DNA from: Tetracladium setigerum
Taxonomy: Eukaryota > Ascomycota > Leotiomycetes > Helotiales
Direction: 5' to 3'
Assembly: GCA_031472005.1 (NCBI GenBank)
Contig: PZJY01000008.1
Coordinates: 744,001-808,000, forward strand
Length of the DNA: 64,000 bases
Position numbers and translations under genes: made by a program. Of this stretch, positions 1 through 13,485 are shown piece by piece (the first letter of the stretch is position 1; the number at the start of each line of letters is the position of its first letter). Under the pieces are notes generated by a model. The model searched no databases. It was not told the origin of the DNA and saw nothing but the letters and a program-made list of their open reading frames with translations.

Positions 1-1204
1 AGAGTGCGAATATGCTCAACAAACTCGTCTGGCTTATACTTCTTCACGATGTAGGTAGTATAGCCTTCGCGGATTGGGGCAATGAGTGAAAGAGGGGCGT
101 TAAAGGCATGGAATTGTGGGAGGAAAAGCATTCGAATGACCTAGAAAGGAAGTTAGGGAGGATGAAAATCCAAAAAGTATAATCAACGACTGACCTCATA
201 CGGCTTCTCAATTTCAAGCAACATCAGACTCTGCGCAACCTGGGAGTAGTGAGAACATTGTGCTACCTTTGGTAACCCACTTGTGCCACTTGTTGACATC
301 AAGGCTGCTGTTGTGCTCTTGGCCAACTCCTCATTGTCGAATCGGTTCCAATCGCTCTCGCCGTGCTCAAGGAGAACATTCCATGATTGATACTCGGTTC
401 CTTCATATAAGGAGAAGGTGTTGAATATGTAGATATTTTCGTTGGGAATGTTGGCCGTCTCAGTAGCACCTTGTAGGTTTTTTAAGAGATCCTCTTCGAC
501 AATGACAAACTTGGTTTCAGACAGGGCCAAGAGATGTGTCAATTCGGGGGTAGTGTAGTGAGGGTTGGCGCCAACAAAGCATCCACCAGCTCCAATCACC
601 GCCAGAAAGACGAGGGCATAGTTGATCTAGAGACCATTAGCAAAAGCGCGGGGTACGATATAGTTGTCATGCAAGAAAGGCTTTCAGCATGGAACAGTCT
701 AAAATAGGAGCACAAGAGTACGTTCTCTCTGCCGACATGCAACACGCCTTGTAGAAGTATGGGTGATTTGCCAAAGAGTATGCATCCAACGCTCTGAAAA
801 ACGATGAATCGGCGGCGGGAAGATACTTACATTATTATTCGAATGCAAGCAGACACTGTCGCCCGGCTTCAATCCCTTTGCCTTGAGTCCTGCAATCAGC
901 TTTCGTACAGTCGCAGAAGCTGAACTGTATGAAATGGTTCGTTCAGGGAAGCTCGCATCGATGAAGATCTAAGAACAAGCAGGGGAATTAGTTACGCTGG
1001 CGCATGAAGCAGAATATGCTAATCACAGAGCATAACAGAATACCTGATTGTTCAAAGTTTGTCAGGTATGTGAACAGAAATATCGCAACTTACAGCTTTG
1101 TCCAAATCGTAAGATGGGTTGCCAAAAGTCCAGGTCAAGAGATCAACAAAAGGAATGTCGACTTCTTGCATGGGTCTTTGTGAATCCGCGGCCACTATCT
1201 TCAT
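1..1204 (-). CDS. AMP-binding acyl/aryl-CoA ligase (4CL-like), 5' part, cut by window edge
   Basis: N-terminal half of an ANL-superfamily adenylate-forming enzyme, which activates a carboxylic acid as acyl-AMP and then CoA thioester. Exons fit 1204-1094, 968-831, 626-195 and 140-1, and the gene runs off the left edge. Seen: an N-terminal block with VDLLTWTFGN, the phrase LKPGDSVCLHSNNN, IGAGGCFVGANPHYT, and the AMP/phosphate loop STSGTSGLPK (normally SSGTTGLPK). The last visible exon has FLPQFHAFNAP. The start at 1204 (MKIVAADSQ) was chosen because the VDLLTWTFGN block follows at once; an ATG 15 nt upstream is possible. The intron 830-627 is long for this window and could hide a small exon. 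Substrate cannot be predicted. It is a different gene from the ligase at 54-56 kb. Confidence 0.88.
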
Positions 1205-1219
1205 GGTTGACCCCTCCAT

Positions 1220-3781
1220 TCTGAATTGGGTTATTGTAGAAACGTAGAATTGGTACTCGGTTCGTGAATCTGTTGTTTTGTGATGGGTAGGGACGCGTCG
1301 TTGCAATAGAAAAAAATTGAATGCGAAGAGGTCGGTACATTTATTGCGCAGCAGTCGAGTCGCCCAATTGGGCTAGGGCCGACGACGGGGAAGGAAGCAT
1401 CACTTCAACTGCTCCGCCACTTGAGTTTGGACTTCCGGTTATGGCCACAGTGAATGGCGATTGTGGAAAGTGGAAAGGCGCGTATGTCCGGGTTGAAATG
1501 TTTCTTCTCATCAGATTTGACTAAACAAGTGTGTTGTTCCTTTTCTCTGATCCTAAGACTTTCTATAAATAAGAGAAATGTTTAAGAATTTAAGGAAAAG
1601 AAATGCTTGTCTTTGACCTGGAAAGTCGTCTGCTTTGTTGTACGTCCATACTCGAGAGGAAGCTCTCCCTTGAGATAATTCTCTACAAAAGAGGAATGAT
1701 AGAAAGGCACCCGCAAATATAACATAGAAAAACAAGCACATTGTAATTTTTATCTCCGATCGCAGTGTTTAGTAAAATCCCAAGGGATTTTGCATCAAAT
1801 TCAACAAAGGAGTGCCTCTTGGTAAAGTTTAAACAAAGCCAATAAAGCTCGGAGGACTAGACCACCCAAACTTATTGTGGTCATCGTAACAAAGGTGACA
1901 AGCGCAATGTTAACAGAACAAGCTTCGAGTTTTCATCAGAGAGCAGTGTCGGGAGAGCATCGCCGGCGATTTGTACGTGCCACCAGCCGACGGCTCAAGA
2001 GGCACAAACGTGAAGCTTGAATTGAAAGGAGCAAGGCCATACACGCATTTTTAGATTGGTGGTGTTTTGCGTGTTTGTTTCATCCATCTATTCTCCTCTA
2101 GAATCGCCACCTAGGATCAAAACTCGAGATGATATTGGAAGTGTTCTACAACCAGTTACATCTCGTCGACTGTCACACCTGCATGCCTGGAATGACCCCT
2201 TCCATCTTGCTCCTTTCCCTCATCGTCAATACATCAACCGAGGAAAGTATCACGGCGTTCGTTGCTCTAGGTCCTGTTCAGAGTTGAGCCAGTAAAAACA
2301 TTCAAATCTGCGGAAGTTTCCAGGGTTGGATTGAGATTCCATGGGCGCGGTGGCAGATGCGCTGTCATACAACAGCTTTATCATGCATCAGCTCAAGATT
2401 TCTGTATAGTGGAAAACGGTATCATCCATGATCTATACCGCCTTCTATTTCGAACATTTCCCATAGAAACGTCGAAGTCTTGCGCGATCGAGTCCTCAAC
2501 AATGGGGCTGTCTGTAAACCCTCGAAGACACGGGCGAGCGTAACGCCATCTTTTGAATAGGGATGCTGGCAATATTTGCTACTGCTGCTCACGCTAGACA
2601 TGGCTGATGCGGACTGGCGTCTTCTTCATAGGCGAGGAACTGGACTCTTGGCACGGCCAGATACCTCGAAATCCAAGAGATATAAAGACGAAAACACCGA
2701 CAAGTTGTAGAGTAACAGCTCTCGCAAATCCGCATACTGCTGCCTTGGCACTCCGCGAACGAGATTCGTCGACCAATCAATAGCGTCCTGCTTATGTTGT
2801 ACTGTTGTTTGTAACCACGACGCCAAAGTCATCATGAAGAATGTTTGCCAACTTCGTCTAGGTACCAATTAGGCTAATTGAAAGATCATCACACAGCGCT
2901 TGTCGTATGGGAGGAATAAGACACCGAGGCCATCATTCTCTACTGGAGGCGCCTTTTTTCATGGTGACCAAGGAGGAGCAACGTTTGGAGGAAAGCGGGT
3001 CCATCGATCGAGCGCGTGCTAGAACTCGAAATATCAGCCATCTGCAACTTTTTTGAGCAACTTACTGAAGACTATATCACTCATTTGATCCTGCTGTGAG
3101 GTTCCAAGTGCTATTTTGTTACAAAGCGAGCATCAGGACGAGACCATTTGAAAGAATGAGAATGATGTCGTCGAGATCACAGATCTCATACAGGTCTGTG
3201 CACGCAGAGCCGCTGGAGGAAAGTTCGAGGAGCGCACGGCTGTAGCCGCTAGCAAGGCTGCGAGATGGCCAGATGTCGTTCAGGCGCGTCATGATCATGA
3301 TCGACCTCCTATTCATCGAATATCTTCAGTCCGTTACCTTGTACTCTAGTCTACCATATACCAGGGCGACATAGTGGCAAATAGCATTTACATAGGAGAT
3401 CGTGAATCTAAGCGATTTAAACATTTGGTCGGACCACGATGCAGGAAGACCCGCACCGGAAGTGGAGTATGTCAAGACAAAACTCCGAAGTCAAACATCG
3501 CTAGCAAACTGAGTATCATCCCGATTGAGGGTTTAGGAGTCGATTCGAGACACATTGGTGAAAAAAATGCAGTCAGCAGCCGATAAATCAACGAAGTTCA
3601 GAATCAATATCGAATTTTGGAATGGCAAGCAGCCACACAAAGCAGGTGGGCACATTGGCACAAGAGAAATCGTGTAGATTGCGGACAGCCTCATCCCCAA
3701 ACTCAAAAGATTCTCTATTCGCCGGCCACAGCGATAGTTGAGTAATATCTCTCGAAGTCGAAAAAGCCGTTTCTGAACCAT
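1220..3781. other. Gene-poor interval, possible degraded coding traces
   Basis: No intact gene recognised. On the minus strand, short stretches such as 3316-3119 (TRLNDIWPSRSLASGYSRAL) and 3815-3588 (LSLWPANRESFEFGDEAV) read like protein but are bounded by stops in every frame and match no family I know. They may be remains of a decayed gene. Confidence 0.4.
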
Positions 3782-4299
3782 TTATTCCTGGTAAAGAAAT
3801 CCCCAGGTGAAACAAACCATGGCAGGCACATCTACAACCAATGTTCTAACAGTGAGTAACTGCAACCAAGCTCTATGCTTGCTCTTGGCCTCCTCCGGGG
3901 ATCCCTCAATGATCTCATCCACAATCTTTTTGTTCTTCCCCGTGTTAGCTCAAGTCCTATACTCCCAGATGATCAACTCACAGGTTGCCCAAACAAATTG
4001 TGGGCCAAGGCAAACACAGTTCCCCATCCATAAAAGCTTTTAACAACCCCAGAATTACTCTTCCATCCGTAGAAACCAGCAACAACATTTATGAGACCGA
4101 GGCCAACCCAGGCTGGGATTGTGAGCGAAAGGCATTGTTTCCAGTATGGTGATAAAGAAGAGGCAGGAATGGGTGGCTGGAGAAGTGGTAGCAGTGTCAT
4201 TTGTGCTTTGATGGCGAAGAAGACCATTCCCGTTGAACTGAGGACGGGAAGGTAGTTGAGGAGGGTAGGTGGATGAAGGCCTTTGAAAGAGGTTGACAT
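3782..4299 (-). CDS. Small integral membrane protein, fungal, DUF1772-like
   Basis: Two exons, 4299-3982 and 3934-3782, joined by a 47-nt GTGAGT...AG intron containing GCTAAC, give 156 aa. Hydrophobic segments near residues 13-35 (LLNYLPVLSSTGMVFFAIKA), 55-80 (around PAWVGLGLINVVAGFYGW) and 88-105, plus a C-terminal one (VDVPAMVCFTWGFLY), suggest four membrane helices. The cytosolic loop NKKIVDEIIEGSPEEAKSKH followed by a W and a late R is reminiscent of DUF1772/anthrone-oxygenase-like small membrane proteins, but I cannot assign it firmly. Function unknown. Confidence 0.72.
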
Positions 4300-4957
4300 C
4301 TTGGAGATCTAGAAGTGGACTTTTGAATTGAGAAAGAATTATTTATGGAAAATTATATATAAATAGAGAGTGTAAGAGAGAGAAGATGCGCAGATGTCCG
4401 TCGTTGGTTTACTTGATTTTAAAGAGCAAAATAAGAAAACGAAGTTGAGCTGACGTTGCTTTTAGGTTAAAATAGCCTAGGATAACGAATACGAGCTTAT
4501 CTATATACCTACACTTAGGACCCTGACACAGTTTAATATTAAATAGCTCCGCAAGGAACTCATTGATCAAACCTAAAGAAAAGGGTCAAAGAACAATTCT
4601 TGCTTGATCGTCTTTATGTGAACAAAGAAGTCCTACAAGTCAGTGCACGTGGAATAAGAAGCGCCAAGACGGGAGGTAAAGTCTCTCGGCCCATTTGTAG
4701 CCCGTGCGTCTAGCGTCGGAAGACGTTAATCCATGCCGAAAGTCACAGCCTTGTGCGCCTTTTGCCTGCCTTCTGCTTCTGCCTTCTGCCTTGCTTCCTC
4801 GGTCTCCCTTCAACTTTCGATCTCAGATTTACAACACAACACAACACAACCTGGTATTCTCTCCACGTCAGCATAGAAAATTGCCAGCCCTTCAGCGCGT
4901 CGGCGCTACCAATTCCTGTTCTCCTGGCTACTCTCTACCCTCTCCCGAATCGCGACA
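4300..4957. promoter_or_regulatory. Divergent intergenic region with pyrimidine-rich leader
   Basis: This 658-bp spacer separates two divergent genes. It contains a long CT-rich run about 4745-4815 (repeats of CTTCTGCC) just upstream of the helicase start, typical of ascomycete promoters and 5' UTRs. No other element recognised. Confidence 0.45.
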
Positions 4958-7900
4958 ATGGATCTGAACAACTCCAATCTGCCAGACCGTCACTGCGCTT
5001 CCCCTTCCAAGAGACAGAAGTTAGGTGAAGCCCGCCCGCAGTTGGTCAGTTTCTTCTATTCCAACTCCTTTTCCCCTATAACCTTAGATCTGACTGACCT
5101 TTGTGCGTAGATATATGGAGCGTACGCGCGCCCAAAGCCCTCCCCACCACCTCCCGTCAACAAATCAAAGGAGTCTGCTTTTGTGTTTGACCGCCTCCCG
5201 GACAGCGACCCTTCCTTTACCGATAATTACATCGTTGATATCACAAATTATATACCCATTGGCTGTCTGCGAGTATGCAAGAATGATGTGGCTGTTTCCT
5301 CGACTCTTGTAAGTTCATTCCTGCTATTCACTTTGCTGTCTGGTAGACACAACCCCTCACTTTACAGTGTCTGCAGTGGTTTAGCACCAAATCAATCCGA
5401 CTTTATTGCTAATAATTTCTTGCAGTGGGATGCACAAGATTACTGGGCAGCGTTTAATAACCCGAGAGATATCTTCAATAAACGCGACGGTCCCTACCTT
5501 AATAATATGCTACAAGCCGCACTTTTCAGTTCACTCGTCGTAAGCGCATTTGAGGGACTTTTCAACTACGGATTTGTTCGCTTGGAATTCAAAGTCAATA
5601 ACGCGGAGACTGGCCAAATTCGTGTTTACCATCTGAACAACCTCTCTGTTCACAAAAATGCAAGAAAGAACAAAAGGGATATTGAGCGGGCATCCAAGCA
5701 GCTCCTGCGCGATGTCGATATTTCAAATCACACATGGGCTGGAAAATGGGCTCAAGATTCGTCAGTCTTGCATATCCATCCAAACATGAATAAGGACTTG
5801 GTTTCAATCGAAGATGAGCCTTCACTGAATGATGTTTTCAACACTTTGCCCTCCCCCGATCCCAAGCCAAATGATGTGTCTGATCCTCATACCAAATGGG
5901 CGATGTCTCGCCTTTTGGAAAATGATGTGCATGGTCTTGTTACAGATCTATATTCCTATCAACGCCGATCAGCTGCTTTGATGGTTCAACGTGAGGCCTA
6001 TCCAGGGCTAATCACCGATCCTAGATTGGTCAAACTAGTTGATCAGCGGGGCTCTGTCTGGTATTGCAATCCAGATGAAGCGTACATAAACCGGGAGCCA
6101 CGGATCTATGAAGGTGCTCGAGGTGGAATACTGGCCGAGAACATGGGTTTGGGGAAGACTCTGATTTGTTTATCGGTCATTCTAGCAACTCGGGATACAT
6201 ACTCTGTGATTCCGCCCGAACACTCTGTCGATTTACTTCCAAGACGCAAGACCACAGGGACTCTGCTTGAGATGGCTGCTGCTGCTCTTGGAAGACATAG
6301 TGTGCCTTGGAAGATTGAATTTGCTTTTTCTGAAGAAGAAGGTTACGAATTTCTTGGGGCAAGAGATGCCATCAAAAAGAACCCAGGCAGTTACTTTATA
6401 CACAGTTCGCCAGCTCGGAGATCTTCTCGCGCCAGCAAGGTTCCGCCGAAAAGGGTCCTCCTCAGCACCGCTACGCTGGTCATTGTCCCGGCGAACTTAC
6501 TGCAGCAGTGGCTTGGTGAGATCGACAAACACACCACTGGATTGAAGTTGCTGTCTGTGCCCAACATGGCGACGCAGCTTCCCCCGCCAGAGCAACTTTT
6601 AGATTACGACATTATCTTGTTCTCCAAAAATCGATTTGATAAAGAAGCGGGTAATCTAGAGAAGACTCCTCTTGCTAGTGTGCATTTCAAGCGACTCATT
6701 TACGACGAAGGCCACACCATTGGGAACTCTTCAGCAAGCGCACAGACAGAAGCTTACACACTGGTGAATGCCTTGCAACTTTCCGCGCGATGGGTTGTGT
6801 CTGGTACCCCGGCCGATGGTTTGTACAGTACCGAAGACTCCGACTCCGCCATGTCTGCCCCTGGGGAAGAAGACAACTCGTTTGAGAAGACCGTGGACGA
6901 CTTACCGATCACGACTCCTGTTTCTTCTCAGTCGGCTATTGACAGAGAACGCAGGGACCTGCAGAAGTTGGGTAACATTACCACTTTCTTCTTGAAAGTC
7001 AGACCTTGGGCTTCTTCTCAAGACGGCGATATTGCGTTGGTAAGCACAGTTAGGTTCTCATGATTGCTTCCCTCCCTCCGGAGACAAGTGTTGCTCTAAT
7101 CCTTTTTGAAGGAATATGCTAACTTTTCGTGTAGTGGTCACACTATGTTCTCCAACCACGTCATGGTCGCAAAAGCCACGGGACCGTTGAATGTATGAGG
7201 ACCACATTAGAAGGGTTGATGATCAAACACAGGCCTTCCGATATTGAGGCGGATGTCGTGCTTCCACCTCTGCATAAATCCATCATTTACCTAAAACCTT
7301 CTCTGCAAAACACGATCATCTTGAACCTGTTCAACATTATGATTATCACCAATGCAGTCACATCCGAGCGAACCGGTGTCGACTATTTCTTCCATCCTAC
7401 GTCGCGGAAGGATCTGCAATCATTGGTTGCCAACTTGAGAGAAGGATCATTTTTCTGGTCTGGATTCGAGCTGGAACACATACGGAGTACTATTGATGTT
7501 GCTCAGAGATATATCGATCGCGAAAATAAGATATCAAGCGAGCAGGATATAGCACTTCTGAAAGAGGTCGTGATAATCGGCAAGTCGATTCTATCCAATG
7601 ATATATTTCGCCAGATCAGTCATTGGCATGAGATGCTACTATTCGTTGAAAATGATTTGCCCGCCGAGCTACGTCGGTCACTCTCTCTTGATATGAGCAC
7701 GAGAAACCCGAGTTTGATGAGTACATCAATCGTATTTGATGCCCAGAAGTTTGTTCATGATAATTCAGGGAACATGGATATTCTAGAGGGATTGCAAGGT
7801 GCTGCTGCGATATCGTTCCAAAAGATGCAAAAGGCGTTGGCACTAAACCCACCAACGGGTATTCTTAAAAAAGACAACTCGGTCGCCAAGCGAAAGTCCC

Positions 7901-9205
7901 GGTTACTTTGGCCGGTGCTTCAAAAATTGGTGATGGCTCCAGTCCCAAAAAGCAATCCGCTCCTTTAATGACCAATAATGAAGGTTCGGCAAAGGGTCCC
8001 GAGCTGGGCTTGGTAAAACTAGCGTTCGATATGGAGGAAGTGCCTCATCCAACAATCCAAAGGAATTCCACCCCGACTATGATAAACGCATTACTCGATG
8101 TGGGAACCTTGTCAGCTAATCTGCAACAGTCTTTTGAGACGGACCAGGCTTCTTTCTCGGATGTTCAAGCCATGGATGTTGATGAAATGCGATCTGAGAA
8201 ACCGGCTGCCGGGACTACATACTTAGGTGTTGCAGCGATGAATATCGACGAAGAACAGGCTAAAAGCCCAGCTTCCAAGGCATCAAATAGTGTTGAGGCA
8301 CAGAAGGCACTGGAAATCCATACCTTAGCTTCTGCTCGCATCATTTCTACAGCATCGTCCAAGCTTTCATATCTCCTGGACAAAATTACGATCTATCAGG
8401 AGACCGAGAAGATCATTGTGTTCTACGAAAGCAGCAACACTGCCTACTATCTGGCACAGTGTTTGGAATGTCTGAACATCAAGCATCTAATTTATGCCAA
8501 GGAGTTGAAGCCTGAGATGCGCGCTCAGTATGTCGTTACCTTCAACCGCAGTGAGATTTTCAGGGTTCTTTTAATGGACGTCTCTCAAGCTGCCTTCGGT
8601 CTGGACATCAGCTCGGCTTCGCGGGTATATTTCATCAACCCAGTCTTCTCCCCCAAGTCGAAGCCCAAGCCATCAAGCGTGCCCACCGAATTGGCCAGAG
8701 CAAGCCTGTCTTTGTCGAAACTCTAGTTCTGAGTGGCAGCATTGAAGAAGTCATTGTATCACGCCGTGAAAATGTCACCAACGAGGAGCATCAAAAGTAT
8801 AAGACCATTCTTGACGATCAGACCCTTTACGATTGGATTCGCAACCGTAATCTCCTCCCCATGCAACTCGATGATGTTTCCGGCCCCGACCAAATGGCTC
8901 CTCTAGCAACTTCACAAATCGTGTTTGGTAATGGTGCAGGCGCAGGATTCGGTACTGACCCTGGCGCAGAGATCCTCAAAATCGGTAGTTTCCTGCACGA
9001 TGATGAGGAGGTAGTCATGGAAGACGCTGTTGATGATCCTGAATATAGTCTCAAACAAGAGAAAGAACACCTTGAGATGTGCCGACGTATCTTCCGCTCA
9101 TCACGTCCAGTACCCGGTTCAAAGGGGTACGCTGCATTTCAGACATACCTTGGGGTGATGAATGGCATATTCGCTGAAAGGTTTTTTGATGACTCGAGAA
9201 GTTAG
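4958..9205 (+). CDS. SNF2-family ATP-dependent helicase/translocase
   Basis: Exons 4958-5044, 5111-5308, 5426-7039 and 7135-9205, about 1,323 aa. Introns are 66, 117 and 95 nt. The start MDLNNSNLPD leads a basic, NLS-like N-terminus. Motif I (MGLGKT) lies near residue 335, motif Ia (LVIVPANLLQQWLGEI) follows, motif II is DEGH near 520, motif III is WVVSGTP, motif IV is EKIIVFYESS, and motif VI (IKRAHRIGQ) lies near 1150. The long insert between the two lobes shows no RING finger, unlike Rad5/Rad16. Two frame breaks interrupt it: one near 7898-7900 (CCC) and one at 8650-8654 (CCCCC). One extra C at each restores the frame, the second exactly inside the conserved motif V-VI stretch. Probably a nuclear chromatin or repair remodeller; exact orthology not assigned. 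Confidence 0.9.
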
Positions 9206-11956
9206 TCGCTTGGTCCAAGTAGCTCGGCACTTCTACTTCAAACTATTTTTTGGGCTGGATTTCCAACAAACCCGTTGTGTGGATGTGTCAAGGGAATATA
9301 TGACATGCGATGGACCTCGATCGGTCTACTTATTTCCCCTTTTGGCTGTCAATGATGATCGCTGCTATTATGGAGGGTGTCTTTCTGGATTTGAGTGTGG
9401 AATCTCGTTGATGCATAAGTGAGGTGTGGTCAGTGATGATGGGGGTGCTGGGCGTTCTGCGATATACCTTTCAACTTTCGGATCTGGTATCTGGTCGTTC
9501 GTGACTTCAGAGCTGACATGATTTTTCATCACGATAACACACACATATACGCCAGAACACCTTCATGTAGAATGTTAGCCTGAAATTGAGGCATGTACAG
9601 TACGAATTTATGTCTCAAAGAGAGACATGGGGCGGCGGATGAGCCGCTGCTATACCCGTTCTGCAAAAATAGATAATAAATGAATTATAAATCAAACGAG
9701 GCAGCGAGGTCATCAAAACGTGTGAGGTGAGGCATGAGCGTGACGAAATATCGGCTTGAGAATTTGAAAAAACAAGCTGAACTCGGGCTTCAATTAATCA
9801 ATTCCGGCTTTATGATCTAATCACCAACTCAATAGTCAGTCTTGACAACTTAGCTTCCACCATTGGGCCTGATTCAAGTGCTCCTTGAAGTAATATCATC
9901 TCCAGCATATCCACATATCCTCTGCAGTCCAGCCTGCGCCTCATCTGTCTCAAAACACACGCTCCTCGGATGCTTCTTTCCTTCCATATTCTTCCCGTAC
10001 ATTGTCTTCAACATCTTGTATACATCGTACCCCCGCTATCATACCCTGTAAAAGGGTATCCACACAGGTCTCTACCTCGAACCGATGATACACGTACGGT
10101 GCGATCTAAAGCCTATTGGAGCTTTGGTGCCAAGGACCTCAATCCCTGAGAAATACATGGCTTCCCTTTTTCATCGTCAGTCCAGGAGCAAAATCCATCG
10201 AGATTGTTTGAAGTGCTGTACCAAGCACATTTCTCACGTCCAAAAAAAAACTCTGTTTTGCCAATCTAAATCACAACAATCTCGAACAGCCTGCAACCGA
10301 AAAGTCCATGTTTACACCAAGCCGCTGACACACCCTTTATAAAACCACGATTCAGCTTATAGCAACACACACCTATGTGAGCTCCTCGTACCATGCGTGC
10401 GTGGAATCACCAACGGTGGAAATTTTCGGGAGACCTCAACTATTTCAAGAGCGACAGTCTCAAGTTTTGACGATAAGTCTCAAAATGAGATAAAACAGTA
10501 GACCCAGAGAGGATTTTTCACATAAGATTTAAATAATTGAGCTCCAAGTTTAGGAAATAATGTTACTCACAACCACTCTAGAACCAAAACCCAATGCAAG
10601 GATGGGAAAAGAGATCGGCCAGTTGCATAAATGAGAAAAGATAAGTTCGAGAGCCAAAGGGGTTCTTTCCCCGACCTTCGGTTCTACTCCACGATATGTT
10701 TGTATTCTACCGACAGCAACCGAGTTCGTAGAGATTCATTGCACTCTTCACAACATGTACTCTCTCAAGATGACTCAATCTCTTGCAAAGTTGCAATTGT
10801 TGCAGATCTTGGCTATTTCGGACAAACCCAGTAACTGGTCAAGAGCATAGCTGGCGCGGAGATCCCTCTTCTTGCCATAAAATATTTCGCAAGCCCCAGA
10901 TCTGGGTCTGAGGGAAGGGTGTGCATGTTTCCTTCCGCATCTTGCGTGACAGGTATTCACACCGACTTGACCATAAACCAGGACCACAAAGCGCACCAAT
11001 TGTTGGCTGGCACTCTTCCTCCTCCGAACTCTGTGGATATATCCTCTCGTCTTGTAATGAGTTGAAATGGAAAGATGCGCTGCTCATCAAGGAAATGACT
11101 TCGTACGAACATCGATAGATCATTGACAATCGATGCATGACATGTAAAGACAAAAAATAATCCCAATATCGAAGAACCCTGGTGTTTGAAAATTGATGAA
11201 TTCAAAGCACAGTAACCGGCGGCTGAGCAAAGCAAAACGAATTTCATAAGTTCAAAAGTAAGAACAACGCAGAAATCTAATTATCTTCGCCTTAACTGAC
11301 GAACGAAGTAGATTTACTTCGACCTGGAGAGGGCCATCCATGAGAGGTGGATTTCTTGTTCGCTACCTACTCTCTCGCCGTCGTCTATGCAGCCAGAGCA
11401 GCACATTCGCAACAACAAAAATTCTTAGTTTTCATGAAAAAAAAAAACAGAAAGAAGACACCACTGAGTGAGAATGAGACTTCACACGGAAGAGAAGGCA
11501 AGTCGACAATGCAACATTCAACGCTTCAACTCCGCATGTTTGAGCCGTCGTTGCCATCAGCAAGGCCTTGTGACGAATATCAGTCTTGGCGCGGAGTGAA
11601 TCCTTCTCCAGCAATGCAAAATGTCCCAAATGCCACCAACCAGAACCAACGCAACGGCAAGAAAGGCGCAACGAAAGGCAACGAAAGGAACAAACGGCAC
11701 TTCTGCGACTTGCAACAAAAGCCATTTCACCCTCACTTTTGTGAATCTGAACCGCTATCCGTCTGGGCAAAAAACGGACGAACTCCGTCGTCGTGATATT
11801 GGGCACGTGATATCCCTTTATCCGAGATCGAAAGGTGGGCGTTGATGAGGCTCAAAATTTGGGGAAGTCGAAAATTCTGGGAGTTTGCATCACGAATTTG
11901 GGTGGTACAGTAGTGCGTTATTTTTGGAAAATGTTTTCTTACCTGCATCTTGACTC
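9206..11956. other. Long intergenic region
   Basis: About 2.75 kb between convergent genes (SNF2 helicase and sphingolipid phospholipase C). Short overlapping reading frames on both strands show no domain, no plausible splice chain and no shared periodicity. I see no tRNA or repeat. Confidence 0.5.
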
Positions 11957-13485
11957 TTACAAGTCCTTGACGCCTTCCTGGATCATGTTGTGATCCTCTC
12001 CTCTGGCAGCTGCTCTTGCGTTGCTAATCTCCCACTCAAACTCTTTCAACGCGCGAATCTCGCTTCCTACAAATAAACCTCCAATTAAGCCATCAATTAC
12101 ACCTGCTGCCAAGCCCAGACTGCTCAAAAGCATCAATAAGAAGGATACAAAGTTGCGAGGACTCCACCACACTGCGATCCAGCAACCGACACTGATAATG
12201 AAAGAACCCACGAAATGGCCAAGGCGGTAACGTCGTTGTTTGGTTTCTCGTGCGTGGTACTTGTAAATCATGGCCAGGATCTCGTCGTAAACATGGATTG
12301 GTAAAAATTTGTCGGTTGTAGCCTTGAGTTGGGCATTGAGTCCAGCGATTTCACCAGCTGAAGGCGATTGGAAGACTCCATTCTCAGTAGCTGATTCATT
12401 GATGCTCCCAGCCGTTGATTCTGACAAAGCTTTACTATGAAGGAGCGTACATTCAACGGAAAAGTGGTCTGTAAGTGAGCATTGGAGTTCTGGGTGGCGT
12501 TCTGTCATGCCTACTTTGACGGTCTTGACAGCCCATCCGCCCTTTTCTGGAGATAATCCATCGTAGTTCGTGCTGGCGAAGATATAATCTAGGCGCTTTG
12601 CTTTTGGATCTGGAGTATCGAGTGGTACCTCAATCTGTGGTCTCCCGGCTCCCAGCAATTTCTGTTGGCCTTTGTTCCACCTCCAGGTATTCAGCACACT
12701 GTCACAAGTGGCTCCGTTCTCGTGAAGGTTGAAAACTGCGGTAGGTATGGGACGCCTTCGTGCCTTTTCCACTTCATCTATTGCCGCTCCAATCGACGAA
12801 TCCGGATGAAGAAGAGCCCAAACATCCTTCACTGGAGAGTGCGTGCTGATAAGTTTGTGAGCCAGGGACTGCGGGATCATGTTGAAGTCGCCAAGTCCTA
12901 ACACAAGATGTCCTCTTTCCGCTGCTCCTCTCATAAGTTTCGAAATTTCCCAAGCCTGTGCAGTTCGATGGCATATGTACGAATCGTTAGGTTCTGTCTC
13001 GTATGGAGCATGAAGCTAGAAATTGTGAGCTTGAGAGTAATAGATTTGATTCCGCAACCTACATGTGTGGTGAAGACTTCCACAATATCCTTGGGACCGG
13101 GTCCCAACCGTATCCTCGCAGAAGCTACCCCCTTACCGACATACCAATCGCCTCTAAAGAAAGCCGTAGGTCTTCCATTGAGCGAATATCTATGCATTCC
13201 ACTCTCCTCGATGGGCCATTTCGACAGAATGGCGAGTCCTCCTCCAAATATCCCACTGTGATAGAATTTCGCATACGGCAGCAAATGCTTGGTCTCCTTT
13301 CGTATCGATTGGTAATCTTCTTGTGTCCAGCATTCCTGCAACCCAACAATATGTGGTACTGGAGACGCAGCCGCAATTCTCTTGCCGATTTCTAAGAGCC
13401 GTTCTCTTCGTAGAGTAGCGAGATATTTCAAACCCCAGACATTGAGCGTAAGCACATTGATTTCAGATGGCATAGAGAGCGACAT
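11957..13485 (-). CDS. ISC1: Inositol phosphosphingolipid phospholipase C / neutral sphingomyelinase
   Basis: Two exons (13485-13063, 13015-11957; 47-nt intron GTAGGT...CTAG) give 493 aa. It is an endonuclease/exonuclease/phosphatase-fold enzyme that hydrolyses inositol phosphosphingolipids or sphingomyelin to ceramide. Seen: NVLTLNVWGLK at the N-terminus, metal-binding Glu in VGLQECW, GGLAILSKWPI, FTTHLHAPYE across the splice junction, the catalytic LGDFNMIP, RLDYIFAS and the terminal SLTDHFSVE (DH catalytic pair). Two closely spaced hydrophobic helices near residues 405-455 (SFIISVGCWIAVWW, FLLMLLSSLGLAAGVIDGLI) match the C-terminal membrane anchor of yeast Isc1. Start at 13485 chosen because the catalytic fold begins right after; an upstream in-frame start at 13650 would add 55 low-complexity residues. 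Confidence 0.93.

Noticed and set aside
9863..11845. Several overlapping frames of 60-150 codons on both strands
   Set aside because: No domain, no splice chain, both strands equally open; typical of intergenic fungal DNA.
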